Numbered from the stretch's first letter, positions 32,607 through 43,715 are shown. The stretch is DNA of 64,000 bases from Melastoma dodecandrum (GCA_029817715.1 JARUPY010000186.1:430346-494345), one strand, 5' to 3'. Notes: generated by a model from the sequence alone, not told the origin. A program made the numbers and translations.

Positions 32607-34867
32607 TGTTACACTAAGAGGGGGGGTGAATTAGTGTTAATCTCCAAAATTGGATTTTAACCCTTTTTCGTTTTACCCCGCAGCGGAATGAAAAGCTTCT
32701 GTTAAACAGAGCCTGTAAGTTTCTGTAAGACAGAACGTTTGATTGTGTACGCAAATTTGTTTGATGGACACAAGGATTTTTATAGTGGTTCAGCAAATTG
32801 CTTACATCCACTCTTCACCCAGATATTTGGATGGTTTCCACTCAAATGTATCTCAGTACAAGTTACAAGTGATAGCAACTAAAAGCAGACCCGTAGGGTT
32901 CTGTACAATAGAGGCTTGAGTGGCAGAACACAGACCAGAAGGTTCTGTGCCGTAGAGGCTCGTTATGTAGCACAAACCCGAAGGTTCTGTACTATAGTAA
33001 CTTAGGCTCAATACAGACCAGAAGGTTCTGTATCGTAGAGGGTAAGGCACAACACAGACCAGAAGGTTCTGTGTCGAAGAGAATGTGGCACAACACAAAC
33101 CGAAGGGTTCTGTGTCGAAGAAGGTAGGCACAACACAGAGGGTTCTGTGTCGAAGAAGGTAGCACAGACCGTAAGGTTCTGTACCGAGTATGTCAATCCA
33201 CAACAGAAGGTTCTGTATAGGAAAATGACTTAGTTGAGAAGCACAGATCTAAAAGATTCTGTACCAAGGGTAGTCGACCTTCTACTGAACAGACCGTGAG
33301 GTTCTGTAGTAAAAGTGACAAGGAAAATGTATGCACAGACCCGTAGGGTTCTGTACTACAGAGAGTTGTACAGACCGTAAGGTTTCTGCACTAAAGTAGA
33401 TTCAGACCTGAAGGTTCTGCTCTACAGAGGGTTATACAGATCCGAAGATTCTGCACAACAGAAGGTTGCACGCGTTAACGTGACTAACAAGGTAGCAAGT
33501 GCGCAATCCCTCAAGGATAACGACTTCGTGGCGTACCCCACGCGAGTACGTAGCGAACCCTACGCAAGTAGACAACGTTCCCTTTGTCTTAGGGTGGACA
33601 ACGTATCCTTTGTCCTAGGATGAACAGCGTGCCCTCTGTTCTGGGGTGACAGCCTTCCTCCTGTCCTGAGGTGACAGCCTTCCTCCTGTCCTGAGGTTGA
33701 ACAGCGTTCCCTCTGTTCTGGGGTGACAGCCTTCCTCCTGTCCTGAGGTGACAACCTTCCTCTTGTCCTGAGGTGACAACGTTCCCCCTGTCCTGAGGTG
33801 ACAGCGTTCCCCCTGTCCTGAGGTTCCTGCACACAGAGCTCTACACAACAGAAGCTGGTTAGTCCCTCACCTTCTGTGCTCCCGAGGTTCAGCCCTTCTC
33901 TCCGGCCCGCTGCACGTTGCCCACGTACACAACGCTTCCAACAACGTATCCTGCAGCTTCCAACCGAGTCCCTCGAGCCCCCGAGTCACTCTCCCAAAAG
34001 GCTTCACCAACGATGCAACTTCCGCCGGTAGTGCTCCTCGTGTGACTAACTCGAACGAATGAAAGAACTAAAGCAAGCTCAAGCACACGCTCTCTCTGGA
34101 CAGAATGGGATGGGAGAAAAGAATTGTCTTATCTGTGTGTATGGGAGAGAGAGCATGGCCTTTTATACACGAAGTCTAAGAAGAAAATATAAATGGGAAA
34201 AAATAAAAACGAAATCTGCAAAACAAGAAATTAAAAGTTAGTTTACAAAATAGATAAAATGATATACACGTGCATACATTCAGCAAGGAAGATAATCATA
34301 TCAAAATAAAATAAGAATATGATAGTTTCCCTAAATAATGCAGCACAGAAGGTATCGCAGAAGGTTCTGCTCGATAACCTTCTACAAATGAAAATAATCG
34401 AAGATTTATTTCCATTAGGGTAATAATTCGTTCCATCCTGTTAAAGATACATAGGAGGACGTATCTAGACAGGTGGTAGTGATAGGTTTGCAAATAACGG
34501 TCGTATAGTGGTCAATTAAGCTTACAGAAGCCTGTAGACCGTCTAGTAGAACCTTTCCATAAATAGAGATCTTATTTCCTTCTATAAGAAATATTATCTC
34601 CAATATGATTATTTGGAAACCAAATCGTGGTAATTTGATCAGATAAATATCTTAATCAAATTAAGCATATTTCGTAATTAAATAATTGAAAACTAATCAT
34701 TTAATTACAAAAATAATTCTTACAAGAAGTCCTTAATAATAGAAGCTTCTGTAGAATAGAATGTTCGACCTTCTGTAGTACAGAGGGTCAGGCTCATCAT
34801 TAAAGCCAAGAATGTTCGACCTTCTGTGCTACAGAGGTCTGGCTCATCATCAAAACCTTTTCCAACA
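32607..34867 (-). repeat. Element B 5' LTR
   Basis: 2,261 bases, with the same TGTTAC…CCAACA ends as the 3' LTR. It contains the counterpart repeat arrays (32,885-33,470 and 33,585-33,830) and a TATAAAAGG box on the minus strand at 34,159-34,167. Confidence 0.93.
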
Positions 34868-35108
34868 CCACGTCAGTGCCTATCCTATGCGAGGTGTAGT
34901 AACGGAAAATCGTCTCCGGTGTGCATCTGATAGCCCAGCGAACTGCTGTGTTGACGGCTCTCTGGTATCTTCAAGTTAAATCATGGAATCCGTACGAAGA
35001 TCTATTGCGAATAAGGGTATTCGCAATGCAACTCGTGCGACCCCAAAGGAATGAGGCAGCTCCAACAAAAGCTACTGTCATCTTCAACATCATCGAGCCG
35101 GATCCCAT
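34868..35108 (-). pseudogene. DUF26 (ginkbilobin-like) gene, N-terminal part, split by element B
   Basis: This holds the start codon (35,106-35,108), a signal peptide like that of the intact paralogue (MTVAFVGAASFLWG) and the first part of the DUF26 domain. An in-frame TGA at 34,971-34,973 stands where the intact copy has GGA, and the first mature-region Cys (RSCFG in the paralogue) reads Ser (RSSYG). The gene may therefore have been dead before element B inserted. At 35,125-35,140 the sequence lacks about 25 bases that hold the TATA box in the paralogues. Confidence 0.85.
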
Positions 35109-36229
35109 TCTCGCCCTTTTGGTGTGGCTTCTCCTCGCCCATCTCTTAAGACTGTTACTTGGGAAACATCTTCACGTCCTCGTCCCTTCTGATTTGACCG
35201 TAAGAACTGCACTTCCGATGAAACTCCTCCTTTTGCAAATACCGTTATCCAAAGTCTTGTCTAAACTTTATACTTTTTTCCATCCCCAACCCCCCTCGCA
35301 TCGTTCCCTCCATCGAACCCGACCCCAGCCACACCTCGGCGACCACCCACGTACCGCTCTCAGCCATGATCACCCTCTACCGTCGGCCGACCACCTTCAA
35401 TACATGACAAAAATGAAGTTTTTGGGATAAAAATTTGACTTTTTGTAAAGGAAAAACAAAACTTTCATATAATCAATATATAATATCTGATAAAGAAAAC
35501 ATTTATCATGTTTATCACGTGGTAAACTCGGCCTACCATCGGCTATTCCGACCGAACATTCATCGTATTCATCGTTCCGAAGTCCGAATAATCTTTGTGT
35601 TTATCGGTTTCATTGACTCATACATTTGTGCGTGGAGTCTCCAGTATTAGAATGTGTCGTTCATACTCATTGGTTGGTCCAGTGTTGTCGCTCATCTCTA
35701 AACTTCTCTTGTTCCAAAATTTTGAGTGCTTATAGCCGAAATACGAAAATTACAGTTAATTGTAAGTGTAATACAGATAAAATAAAGATTATGAATCAAT
35801 AATTCAACATCAGTCAAAAAACCCATCACAGATTGAATATAAAAAGAACTCCAAAAAAATTTTCAAAATAACATTTGTCACAAAATATTTTATTAAATAT
35901 GATAATTATTTTTAAAATTTGTCAAATAATATTTTACGTTCGGAATTAATAACTTCGATTTCAAATAATGACTCTAATTTTTTATTTTCTTTCTCAAAGA
36001 AATCGAATTGATTTATTGCATAATCCCAATTTTGAGATATTATTATTTTAGGAATTTCGAAACTAACTTCAATTATTTGGCCCAAATTTTGATATTGTTT
36101 GCTTAATTTCCTTCCCTTATTCTTTGTGGAAGCGGTTGGTGTTCTCTCCCTGCTTGTCTTAATCTCCCGGTCCTGGTGCAGGGCCGATCTTCCTCCAATT
36201 CCTACTCCCTTCGGTCTTTTGTCAAATCC
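35109..36229. other. Module M1 upstream flank, then AT-rich spacer
   Basis: Up to about 35,500 this matches 42,683-43,160 (for example CCCTCTACCGTCGGCCGACC and ACTTTTTGTAA). From 35,700 to 36,110 it is AT-rich with no recognised feature. Confidence 0.5.
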
Positions 36230-37188
36230 ATGGCTTCCGGTGTCGAAGCTTCCCTCGTGTATGTCGTGATGTTCTTGACTTTTGGCCTCCTGTTGTTTAT
36301 AAACATAAAATTGGCGACGTTGAACATTGAGAGAAAAGTGGTGATCAAGCGACAGAACGGTTAATGCCGACTGAGCTACGATGTTTGAGCTGTGGGTACT
36401 AAGCGATGACCATACTGGTCTAGAGAAACGATGAATATGTGCGATGATAGTTCAGAACGAAACTTGGAGCAGCTGGTTGTAGAAAATCTTTTTCGTTTCT
36501 TTATTTAATTGTTTGTTTCTTCTTCTTCTTCTTTTGTAAGCTGCTGGTGGTAGAAAATCTATCGAAGACCGACACAAAGTGCCAGCCGACTCTTGGGCCA
36601 TCAGGTCATTGTTTGTTTTTCTTTGCTCGTCCCTCTTCTTTCTATATTTTGGAATTTGGATTCTGGTAGTTGATAAGGGCTGTGGAATGTTCTCTTCTTG
36701 CCAGTACAGTCAACTGCAGCCTTCCCTGGGTCCCTGTTTCTTTACCATTTTGTTTAGTTTTTGCGGGCCTCTCGGAAGGCCAAAGCAATATTTGTGCATT
36801 CAACTGCTCCGGCATCTTGTCTTGATTTAATCAATGCTTCTGGCTTCGTTGTCTTATGTGCAGACAGAATTCATCACGTTTAAGAAAGTAGCAAGACGTT
36901 CAGGAGGACGAGGTGCCGCCAAATCGCCTGCTCAACCAGAGGCTTTGTCTTCCTGGGAAAGCTCTGACCTTGATGAAGATTGGGGTTGGGACGACGACCC
37001 GGTGGACCCTTGTGCAGAGGGCTGCAATTACGACATTATCGGTAGTATTATGTCTTTGTCGGTTGTCGCACACAGTGGACCTCTAATTAGCATTCCTTCT
37101 TGCAGGTTCTAATGTCGCCAAGCATAGACAAAAGCCGGAAAAGCCTACAGCTCACAAAGGTACTTCATTGGCTGTATCCTTGCTTTGA
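36230..37188 (+). CDS. Small single-pass membrane protein with acidic Trp-rich tail
   Basis: Three exons join in frame: 36,230-36,340 (GTGATC donor), 36,864-37,041 (TTATGTGCAG acceptor, GTAGTA donor) and 37,106-37,188 (TTCTTGCAG acceptor), giving 123 residues. The start MASGVEAS is the first ATG of the frame. Residues about 9-26 (LVYVVMFLTFGLLLFINI) form one transmembrane helix. The middle is basic (FKKVARRSGGRG). The tail has SSWESSDLDEDWGWDDD and ends in a basic stretch. I do not recognise the family. The topology suggests a small tail- or signal-anchored protein with a cytosolic acidic/Trp motif. The last exon may instead splice again, since GGTACT at 37,159 could act as a donor. Exon 1's donor was chosen by frame. 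Confidence 0.5.
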
Positions 37189-38870
37189 CACGGTGTGAAT
37201 GTTCTCTCGCCCGAAATATTTGTAGCGATGCATCTGGGAAGCTTCTTCAATTTCGTCAACTTGTCCACTGCTTTTATTGATTGGACTTGTACAAGATTTC
37301 GCCTTGTTTCTGGAGTTGATTGCTGGAAGAAGGCGGCTGATTTCCATGCAAATCTCTAGAAATGCCAGATGTTTGTTTAAGCAAGGAAACTTCGGGCACA
37401 CGATGATAGTAGCGTCCAGTTGAACTTGTTTGAGCATTCGCATTCGACCGCGATGTGCCGGAATCATCCTCCATTCTTGAACCGTCTAAGACCAACTTAG
37501 CAGCAGCAACAAAGAATCATCCTTCATGTTCGCGCTGGAACACGTCGCAATTATCGTTGAGGCAACACAGGTTCAGAAATATGGCCGTCGATAATCGAAG
37601 AATAATAAATGCAGAAACAAGAACAGGGAACACTAAAACATGCAAAAAACGAACACCATGGTAATGAACGCAAGTGGAAGCACAACGCTCGGAGATCAGT
37701 AACGGATTAAGGTACCTGTGGCGCACCTTGGGACACCAGGGAGTCTGGGCTGCCGTTGTGCAGTGCGGCTGCGGTGTACCTTGGGACACCGTGGAGTTGG
37801 CAGGTGATCGAGTCTTTGATTGCGACCCGCTGTCTTTGTAGCTGCTCAGGGATGGAGGTTCTGTGGTCGACCTCGTCTTGTGCAGATTGAGTCAAGGTGA
37901 GTTGCTATTGTTGATGGCAGTAGCCGAATCTGTGGTTTGGGTGCTTGTTGTTGTCATGCTTGGTGCTGTTGAGGAGACCATATGCCGCACTGGAGCTTCC
38001 CGAGGGACCTGCATCTGTTGAAGTTAGGTGTGGCTGTGGAAGGGAAAGGCCTATGCGGCCATCTGATGCTGGAGTGGGTTGGTTGTAGTTGAGGTGAGCT
38101 TGAGATGAATTGCTGGAATCACAGGGAGAAGTCTGTTCATTTGAGGAACATCAGGACAGGGATGGTCGTTACGGGATCCTTCCAAATTTCGAGGAAAGCT
38201 CCTTTGCTACTGTGCTTTGCTCGGGGAAGGACATTAGGAGGTGGGGTCCGACTTTGTTGTTCCAGGTCGCGACCTAGCCGAGGGTACTGTTCCAGGTCTC
38301 AACCTGGCTTCCGGCAGAGTTGAGGATGAGATGATAACCTGATGCGGCTCCTTTGGAGATGGAGGAGGATGCTGGGATAGTGGGGGTGGAGGTTCACTGT
38401 TCCAAGTCGAAAAGCGACCTCTGGCTTTGTCGGCGGTGGTCGTTGATCTGCCTCTGGAGTTGGATTGGGGTGATTGTTGTCAGCTGATGATGACGAAGGG
38501 AACTGTCTCCTAGCTGGTGCAGGCCTTGGCCGCTGTTCGGAGGAGCAGCTGGCTCTTCGCTGGGGAATGCGCCAGTAATTGAGAGTGTCGGCTGAGCCGG
38601 GATGGAGTGGTTGGAGCCAAGATCGAGAAGGCGCCTGCTTGCTGATGGAGTCGAGTTCTGGGCAAATGGGCAAAAAAATGGGATTTTGCTCCGTACAGCA
38701 GCAGGAAAATCTATGTGCTCCATTGAGTTGAACATTGCACGTCTGTCCGTGAGGAATGAATCAGAGCGAGCCCCCTTTGATCACAACAGGTCGGGTAATG
38801 TTGAGTCCCTCGTCAGTCCGCTTCAGCTTCCCATTGTTTTATATTTAGCGTTCGCCGCTGATGGAGAAGC
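37189..38870. other. Region with Ser/Pro/Gln-rich frames, unrecognised
   Basis: The minus strand has several open stretches rich in Ser, Pro, Thr and Gln (38,299-38,673, 37,707-37,895 and 37,517-37,789) with stops between them and no recognisable domain. Short repeats occur, such as TTCCAGGTC at 38,260 and 38,290. It may be a decayed gene, a retroelement linker region or non-coding sequence; I cannot decide. Confidence 0.3.
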
Positions 38871-38879
38871 AATAAAGAT

Positions 38880-39372
38880 TTGAGCTACAAACCATAACCG
38901 ATGAAGGATGCAGAGGCAACTAGTTAGCCATCTGCCACGCAATTTCATCGGATTGATTATGTTGGGCTTTGACAATGATTTCAACATATATTATTTAGAC
39001 GACGTTAATCGTAACAGTACAGTAGCAGTAAATCGCTTCAAAACGCGAGGCATTACAACGTCCAATCTGCGTTTGCTTTTCAGGCTGGAAAGCTCGAGGG
39101 CAGCCTTGGCCTCTGCACAAAAAAGACATTCAGCACAAATGAAAAGAAACCGTTGTATTGTATTCAGATAAAACAACATTACATTCACCATCATCGACAA
39201 CGAAGGAGTGTAGCATGAGATGGACTAAAGTGAGGGATGCGAGAGAAGTCGCAGTCGACACTGGAATGCACCTTATTGAAATTTGCCAAGAATAGTAAAG
39301 AAAAGCTCGGGGTATCGGACCGACCCCATACGGTGAGTTTCATGAGATATGCGTTGACACTTTGATTAGTTC
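38880..39372. repeat. DUF26 module M3, 3' flank
   Basis: From CAAACCATAACCGATGAAGG onward this is a diverged copy of the 3' flank found at 21,605-22,045 and 41,802-42,255, including GATTATGTTGG and the AGCTCGGGGTATCGGACCGA-type segment. Confidence 0.75.
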
Positions 39373-39792
39373 CTACATTGGCCCGCCAAAGACAGGTCTG
39401 TCGCTCCACACAAGGGTACAGTCCGCCAGCTCCATAGAAGCCGTGGTGGATGGGAAGCTGCAAAATTGTAAAGTCTTAATGTAGGCACAACCCAAGCAGT
39501 CATGGCAGTCCTGTGCTGAAATCATCGTTCGACAGCGTCCATGGGCGTAGACCGTATTAAGGCCTGTCCCCTGTGCGGTGTAGTATTGGCCAAGATTGAA
39601 TGGCGTGTTTTGAATAACCCGGGCAACTGCTGTGTTCACGTTTCTCTGATAGAGACCAAGTATATCATGGACTCCCCTGCAATAGTGGCCTCGAACAACG
39701 GTATTTGGAAGACAATTCGCAGGATCCAAAAGGAATGAGGCAGCGATTACCAAACCAACGGTCACCTTCAACATCCTTCTGCCGAATCCCAT
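39373..39792 (-). CDS. Secreted DUF26 / ginkbilobin-2-like antifungal-type protein
   Basis: An intact single-exon frame of 139 residues. It starts at MGFGRRMLK, chosen over an upstream in-frame ATG because it gives a clean signal peptide (VTVGLVIAASFLL, cleavage probably near ANC) and has a TATA element 46 bases upstream. The mature part carries the DUF26 signature C-X8-C-X2-C (CRTMISAQDCHDC) and the ADCTLVW end that matches the QLVDC segment of ginkbilobin-2. Known family members are small apoplastic proteins, some mannose-binding and antifungal, and the same domain forms the ectodomain of cysteine-rich receptor kinases. The Gnk2 glutamate near the C-terminus is not obvious here (reads WSDRP), so lectin activity is not assured. 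It is one of at least four related copies on this strand. Confidence 0.85.
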   Translation of the reverse strand: MGFGRRMLKVTVGLVIAASFLLDPANCLPNTVVRGHYCRGVHDILGLYQRNVNTAVARVIQNTPFNLGQYYTAQGTGLNTVYAHGRCRTMISAQDCHDCLGCAYIKTLQFCSFPSTTASMELADCTLVWSDRPVFGGPM

Positions 39793-39837
39793 CTCGCTCT
39801 TACCCGTGTGGCTTGTCCTATCGTCGTCTTTGTTCAC

Positions 39838-39848
39838 TATATATATTT
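39838..39848 (-). promoter_or_regulatory. TATA box of the DUF26 gene at 39,373
   Basis: The minus strand reads AAATATATATA followed by GTGAACAAAGACG, which is conserved at the paralogue. It lies about 46-56 bases upstream of the start codon. Confidence 0.6.
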
Positions 39849-39929
39849 CCCATCTCTTAAGATTGTTTTTGGTAAGTACCACAATTCCAAGAAAGGTGTT
39901 TATTGGCACTGGCAATACCATTGACTATA

Positions 39930-40697
39930 CACAGACCTAATTGTTCTCACAATGCACTGATAACATCAAGGTCAGAAACATATTCGGCCGATCGGATATT
40001 CTGGCCAAAATTTTGACATGACCTTGGCTTTGTCCTTAACTTATCCAAAGAATTATAGAGCTGTCCAGAAAAATAAAACAAGGTAACAACTTTTGTCGCG
40101 CTTGCCTGCAAGGCTTGGAACTAGGAGAGAAATCTATTTAGTGATTAACGGACTTTGTTCATTCATCTATGAAGTTGTGATTGTCGATAATCGAGTTGGT
40201 GGAGCTATTGTCAAAGCAACGTATCATGTTACAAAAGAGCAGAAAACCAAGTCAAGAGAGTACAGAAAAACTTCAATCGTGCCTTCAATGATGTCGAACC
40301 AGGACGGTAATTCGAATGGTGGTTCCGAGGTGGAAAGGAAAGATGGTTGGAGTGTTCTTCGTTCCAGTGGAGTAATTTTCCAGGTGTTATCCTACGCCAT
40401 GTCCAACTAAGAAAGGATTACATCCATAAGTCCGGAGGAATAATGAAGACGATGTCGAGGGGAAGATGAGGTATTCTGTTATAAGCAAGTCTACAACTCC
40501 GGCAGCGAATCTACAACGTTACCACCATCCGTTCTGCCGCTTTTACTTTATTTTAATGGCTGTAAGCATTCGATTTCCTTTGAGAAATTTTCGAATTTGT
40601 ATTAATCATCTGTTACCATTGAAATTCATCTTTCTGGCGACCACATTTAAATTCAATTGCCAAATATATCCGGCGTGATCCGTTTTCGACGCGAACA
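39930..40697. other. Spacer; diverged module piece, then probable gypsy LTR end
   Basis: Around 39,945-40,060 a diverged copy of the 15,560/43,390 block is visible. From about 40,080 to 40,697 the sequence ends in GCGAACA directly before a gypsy leader, so it is probably the tail of a gypsy LTR. A frame at 40,093-40,410 has no recognisable homology. Confidence 0.35.
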
Positions 40698-41558
40698 CGT
40701 TTTTGGAGACCACAGTGGGAGTCGAGGAAAATTCCAGTACTGCAGATGGCAAAAAGTACCCGAAGTGGGGCTAATCGCGATCCTCCGCCTCCGTTAGACG
40801 GAGATGATCAGAATGTGGCTGTAGACCCAAATGAGGAGACCACGGCTCTAGGAACCCAGGTGGTTGTGAACCAACCCTCTTTCGGGGCGCATACTCCTTC
40901 CGAGTTCATATCTAAACTTGAGTTCCACAAGAAATTCAACAATATGAAGAACTTGATGGATAGGCGTGCCACGGGGCTACAGGACAATGTAGCTCAGATT
41001 TTAGAGCAAATCAGTGCCTTAAACATGCCAAGTGCTTTCGCAAAGACGAATAACCCTGTAGACAGAAACAATTTTTTCATGGGGGATGCTCGACGCGCAG
41101 ATAAGCGGAACGTGTCATTTCAAGAGGATGAACTCTTGAATGGCGCTAATCAATGTACTACAGATATTTGCAACAGGGACAGGATGTCTCCTTCTAAACC
41201 AACCTCCTCCCGGTCTCCTACAGCTTGGAGATCAAATGCGGTATACGTAGTTAACCCGGTAGACGAATACGGCGAAGCGCAGGGTGAAACAAACAGATAT
41301 GCACATTCTGTTCCTATTCGCCAGCATGGGAAAGCGTCTATGGACGAAATTCCACCAGGAGAATTTCCAATCACGGGAGGACCTTCTCGGGCAGACAGTT
41401 TTTATACAAAAGCCCCAGTTGACTCGCAGCTGCCTCGGGTTGACGAGAGAGCGCCTTGCGCTTCAGAGAGATGGAGCCAGGACCCCGCGTTCTCACCAAT
41501 ACGTGAGCGGTCTGGCCTTCCGCCCCCGTTAAATTTGAGGGAAACAATTGCTATCATT
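40698..41558 (+). mobile_element. Truncated Ty3/gypsy element: leader and gag N-terminus
   Basis: TTTGGAGACCACAGTGGGA (40,702-40,720) matches the leader of the minus-strand gypsy remnant at 17,959-17,977. It is followed by an open frame from 40,746 (MAKSTRSGANRDPPPPLDG) of about 270 codons. The protein is acidic and Pro-rich at the start, has a helical segment (NNMKNLMDRRATGLQDNV) and long Ser/Pro/Arg-rich parts, like the N-terminus of plant gypsy gag. At about 41,555 the sequence switches abruptly to the DUF26 module, so the rest of the element is missing and the last codons come from the module. Confidence 0.55.
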
Positions 41559-42256
41559 TACAAATTCATTCTCGTCTTCTAAATGGGGTTACATGACCAC
41601 ACTGGATCCGCAACAAAGCAAATTTTAAGCGATGCGAACGTAATCATTGGGCTCCTGGGGAATGAATTGAAGAGAGCCCCTTCGATCACGACATGTCAGC
41701 GAATGTATAGTCAGTCACACATCAGTCCAATCAAATTGGCTTCGGCTAGCCTTTCCTTCATATTTACCCACAGATGGAGAAGGTGATAAGAGTTGGTCCC
41801 CAAACCATAACCAATGAAGGATAGAGAGTAATTAATTGGCCATTAGTCGTATGAAATGTACTATTTTATCGGACTGATTATGTTGGAACCGTAACACGAA
41901 GTCGTGTTATGTGGAAGAAATTGAAATGGGAGTAGAAACTTGGGATTATGGAACCGCTGAATCTCTACGAAACACGGGCATTAGAAAGTGCGATCTGTGT
42001 TCACTTCTCATCAGGTCGTAGCAATCCGGCCTTTTGCGCGACAAACGTCTTGTGTGCATGGAAAGAAGCCCTTGTACTGTATACAGACAACACATTATCA
42101 TATCCATTATCATCGTCATCAAGCGGAGTGTAACACGAGACGGATTAAAGTGAGGGAAATGGACGAGGTGCAACTGCAACTCACATTATTGAAAAAAGCT
42201 CGGGGCATTGAAACAGCCACGGACGATGTTTCATGAGATATACTTCGACGGCTTGA

Positions 42257-42682
42257 TTAGTTCCTCGGCCATGGCCCTCCAAAGATCGGTCTGTTACTCC
42301 ACATGAGGGCACAGTCCACCAGCTCTATAAAAGCTATGGTTGGGAAGCCGCAATCCTGGCGGAGTTTCATGTCGCAGGCGGCCAAGCACATTCGGCAGTC
42401 TACTGCTGAAATCGTCGATCGACAACGTCCGTGGGCGTAGACCACGTCACGGCCTATCCTATGCGAGGTGTAGTAACGGAAAATCGTCTGCGGTGTGCGT
42501 CTGATAGCCCGGGGAACTGCTACGTCGACGGCTCTCTGGTAACTTCCAGTTAAATCATGGATTCCGAAGCAAGATCTATTGCGAGTACGGACATTTGCGA
42601 TGCAACTCGTGCGAACCCAAAGGAATGAGGCAGCTACAACAAAAGCAACGGTCATCTTCAACATCATCTTGCCGGATCCCAT
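42257..42682 (-). CDS. Secreted DUF26 / ginkbilobin-2-like antifungal-type protein
   Basis: An intact single-exon frame of 141 residues beginning MGSGKMMLK. It has a signal peptide (MTVAFVVAASFLWV) followed by a mature DUF26 domain with C-X8-C-X2-C (CRSTISAVDCRMC), a further Cys in RQDCGFP and the VDCALMW end. It resembles the copy at 39,373 along its full length, but many positions differ, so the two are not a recent pair; the copy split by element B is much closer. Domain length fits secreted ginkbilobin-2-type proteins (about 110 mature residues). Expected role by family: apoplastic defence protein. It has no kinase or transmembrane part. Confidence 0.85.
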   Translation of the reverse strand: MGSGKMMLKMTVAFVVAASFLWVRTSCIANVRTRNRSCFGIHDLTGSYQRAVDVAVPRAIRRTPQTIFRYYTSHRIGRDVVYAHGRCRSTISAVDCRMCLAACDMKLRQDCGFPTIAFIELVDCALMWSNRPIFGGPWPRN

Positions 42683-42726
42683 TCTCGCTCTTTCGGTGTG
42701 GCTTCTCCTCGCCGTCTTTGTTCACG

Positions 42727-42735
42727 TATAAATAG
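42727..42735 (-). promoter_or_regulatory. TATA-like element of the DUF26 gene at 42,257
   Basis: The minus strand reads CTATTTATA, then CGTGAACAAAGACG, about 45 bases upstream of the start. The following GTGAACAAAGACG is shared with the copy at 39,373. Confidence 0.5.
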
Positions 42736-43309
42736 TGCCCTTCCGTTAAGATTGTTACTTTGGAAGCATCATCGCTCATCTTCGTCCCATCTGATTTCAC
42801 CGTTAAAGTAAGTCTGTCATGACAAAATCTAGGTCAGGGAAGAATCCACACATTTCTTTGTTTTCGTGCTTTTCTCTTCACCTTCTATTTTTATTTTAAG
42901 TTTTCATTCCCAACTCCCTCGCATAGTCCTCTTCATCGAACCCGAGCACCCTGCAATCACCGGCGACAACCCACGACCATCCACGTACTGCCTCTCAGCC
43001 AACTATCACCCTCTACCGTCGGCCGACCATCCCCACGCTCTGCCAATCACTTCCGATCTCCTCCATTACATGACAAAAAGAAATTTTTGGAGTAAAAATT
43101 GACTTTTTGTAAGGAAATCATACTTTCGTATAATCAATATATATAATATCTCTTAAAAAAAACTTATTATGCATAAAAGGAAAACTCGATAAACAGAAAT
43201 AAAATAAAAATTTATCAGGTGATAAAATCGAATTTATTGAAGAAAATGAACGTGATTGCAATATTATGAACAAATTTTTTAATGGTGAAAACAAATTTCA
43301 GAAAAAAAA

Positions 43310-43715
43310 AAGAATCCCCTGAAAAAACAAAGCTTCATAGTAAAAAGTCTTCGTTGAGTGCATACAAAGCCTAAATATTCAGGCAATGCACTGATAAGAC
43401 CAAGGTCTCAAGGACTTAACACTTTTCTTTCATTCGGCCCGACGTCATACGACGACTACTCGGCCTATCGACGATTCCGACCAGGCTGTTCTTGTCTCAC
43501 ACGATTGTCTCCATCGTATCATTGAGCCGAAGAATTATAGAGTTCGAAAAGGTCCGAGAAGGGGGAGGAGCAGTTACCTATGTAGTTTACCTGCATTGAC
43601 GAATGAACGTTGTGTTTTACCGATGTCATTGAGTCGTATATTCAAGTTTATCGAACATTTTGAAAAATATAATTTTGTTAAATTTTCGAATGGTAAGGAA
43701 CTGTAGAATTAGTTC
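43310..43715. repeat. Segmental duplication, partner of 15,446-15,940
   Basis: See the partner block. Similarity covers about 400 bases, starting at AATCCCCTGAAAAAACAAA and fading after GAACTGTAGAATTA. Confidence 0.85.

Larger units (their letters stand above)
22237..34867 (-). mobile_element. Element B: full-length Sirevirus-like Copia retrotransposon
   Basis: Two near-identical LTRs (22,237-24,498 and 32,607-34,867; TG…CA ends) flank a minus-strand internal region. In its own direction the order is: primer site matching tRNA-iMet (32,590-32,604), gag-protease-integrase-RT-RNase H (31,954 to 27,851), an extra ORF (27,059 to 25,261), several polypurine tracts, and the 3' LTR. The 5-bp target duplication CCACG is perfect (22,232-22,236 and 34,868-34,872), so the insertion is intact and fairly young. 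Known features of the Sirevirus lineage that match are long LTRs, an additional ORF after pol, multiple PPTs and the RNase H motif SWFSKKQTSVALSTAEAEY. It sits inside a DUF26 gene. One nonsense codon and one integrase deletion suggest this copy cannot move alone. Confidence 0.93.
41559..43160. repeat. DUF26 gene module M2 (intact)
   Basis: A block of about 1.6 kb matches 21,370-22,231 plus 34,873-35,500, containing 3' flank, gene, promoter and upstream sequence. It is joined on the left to a gypsy gag fragment, whereas M1 is joined to a DUF26 3' fragment. Confidence 0.85.

Noticed and set aside
34921..35430. 169-codon plus-strand open frame
   Set aside because: It runs antisense through the DUF26 N-terminal remnant and its flank; the minus strand carries the homologous signal peptide and DUF26 residues.
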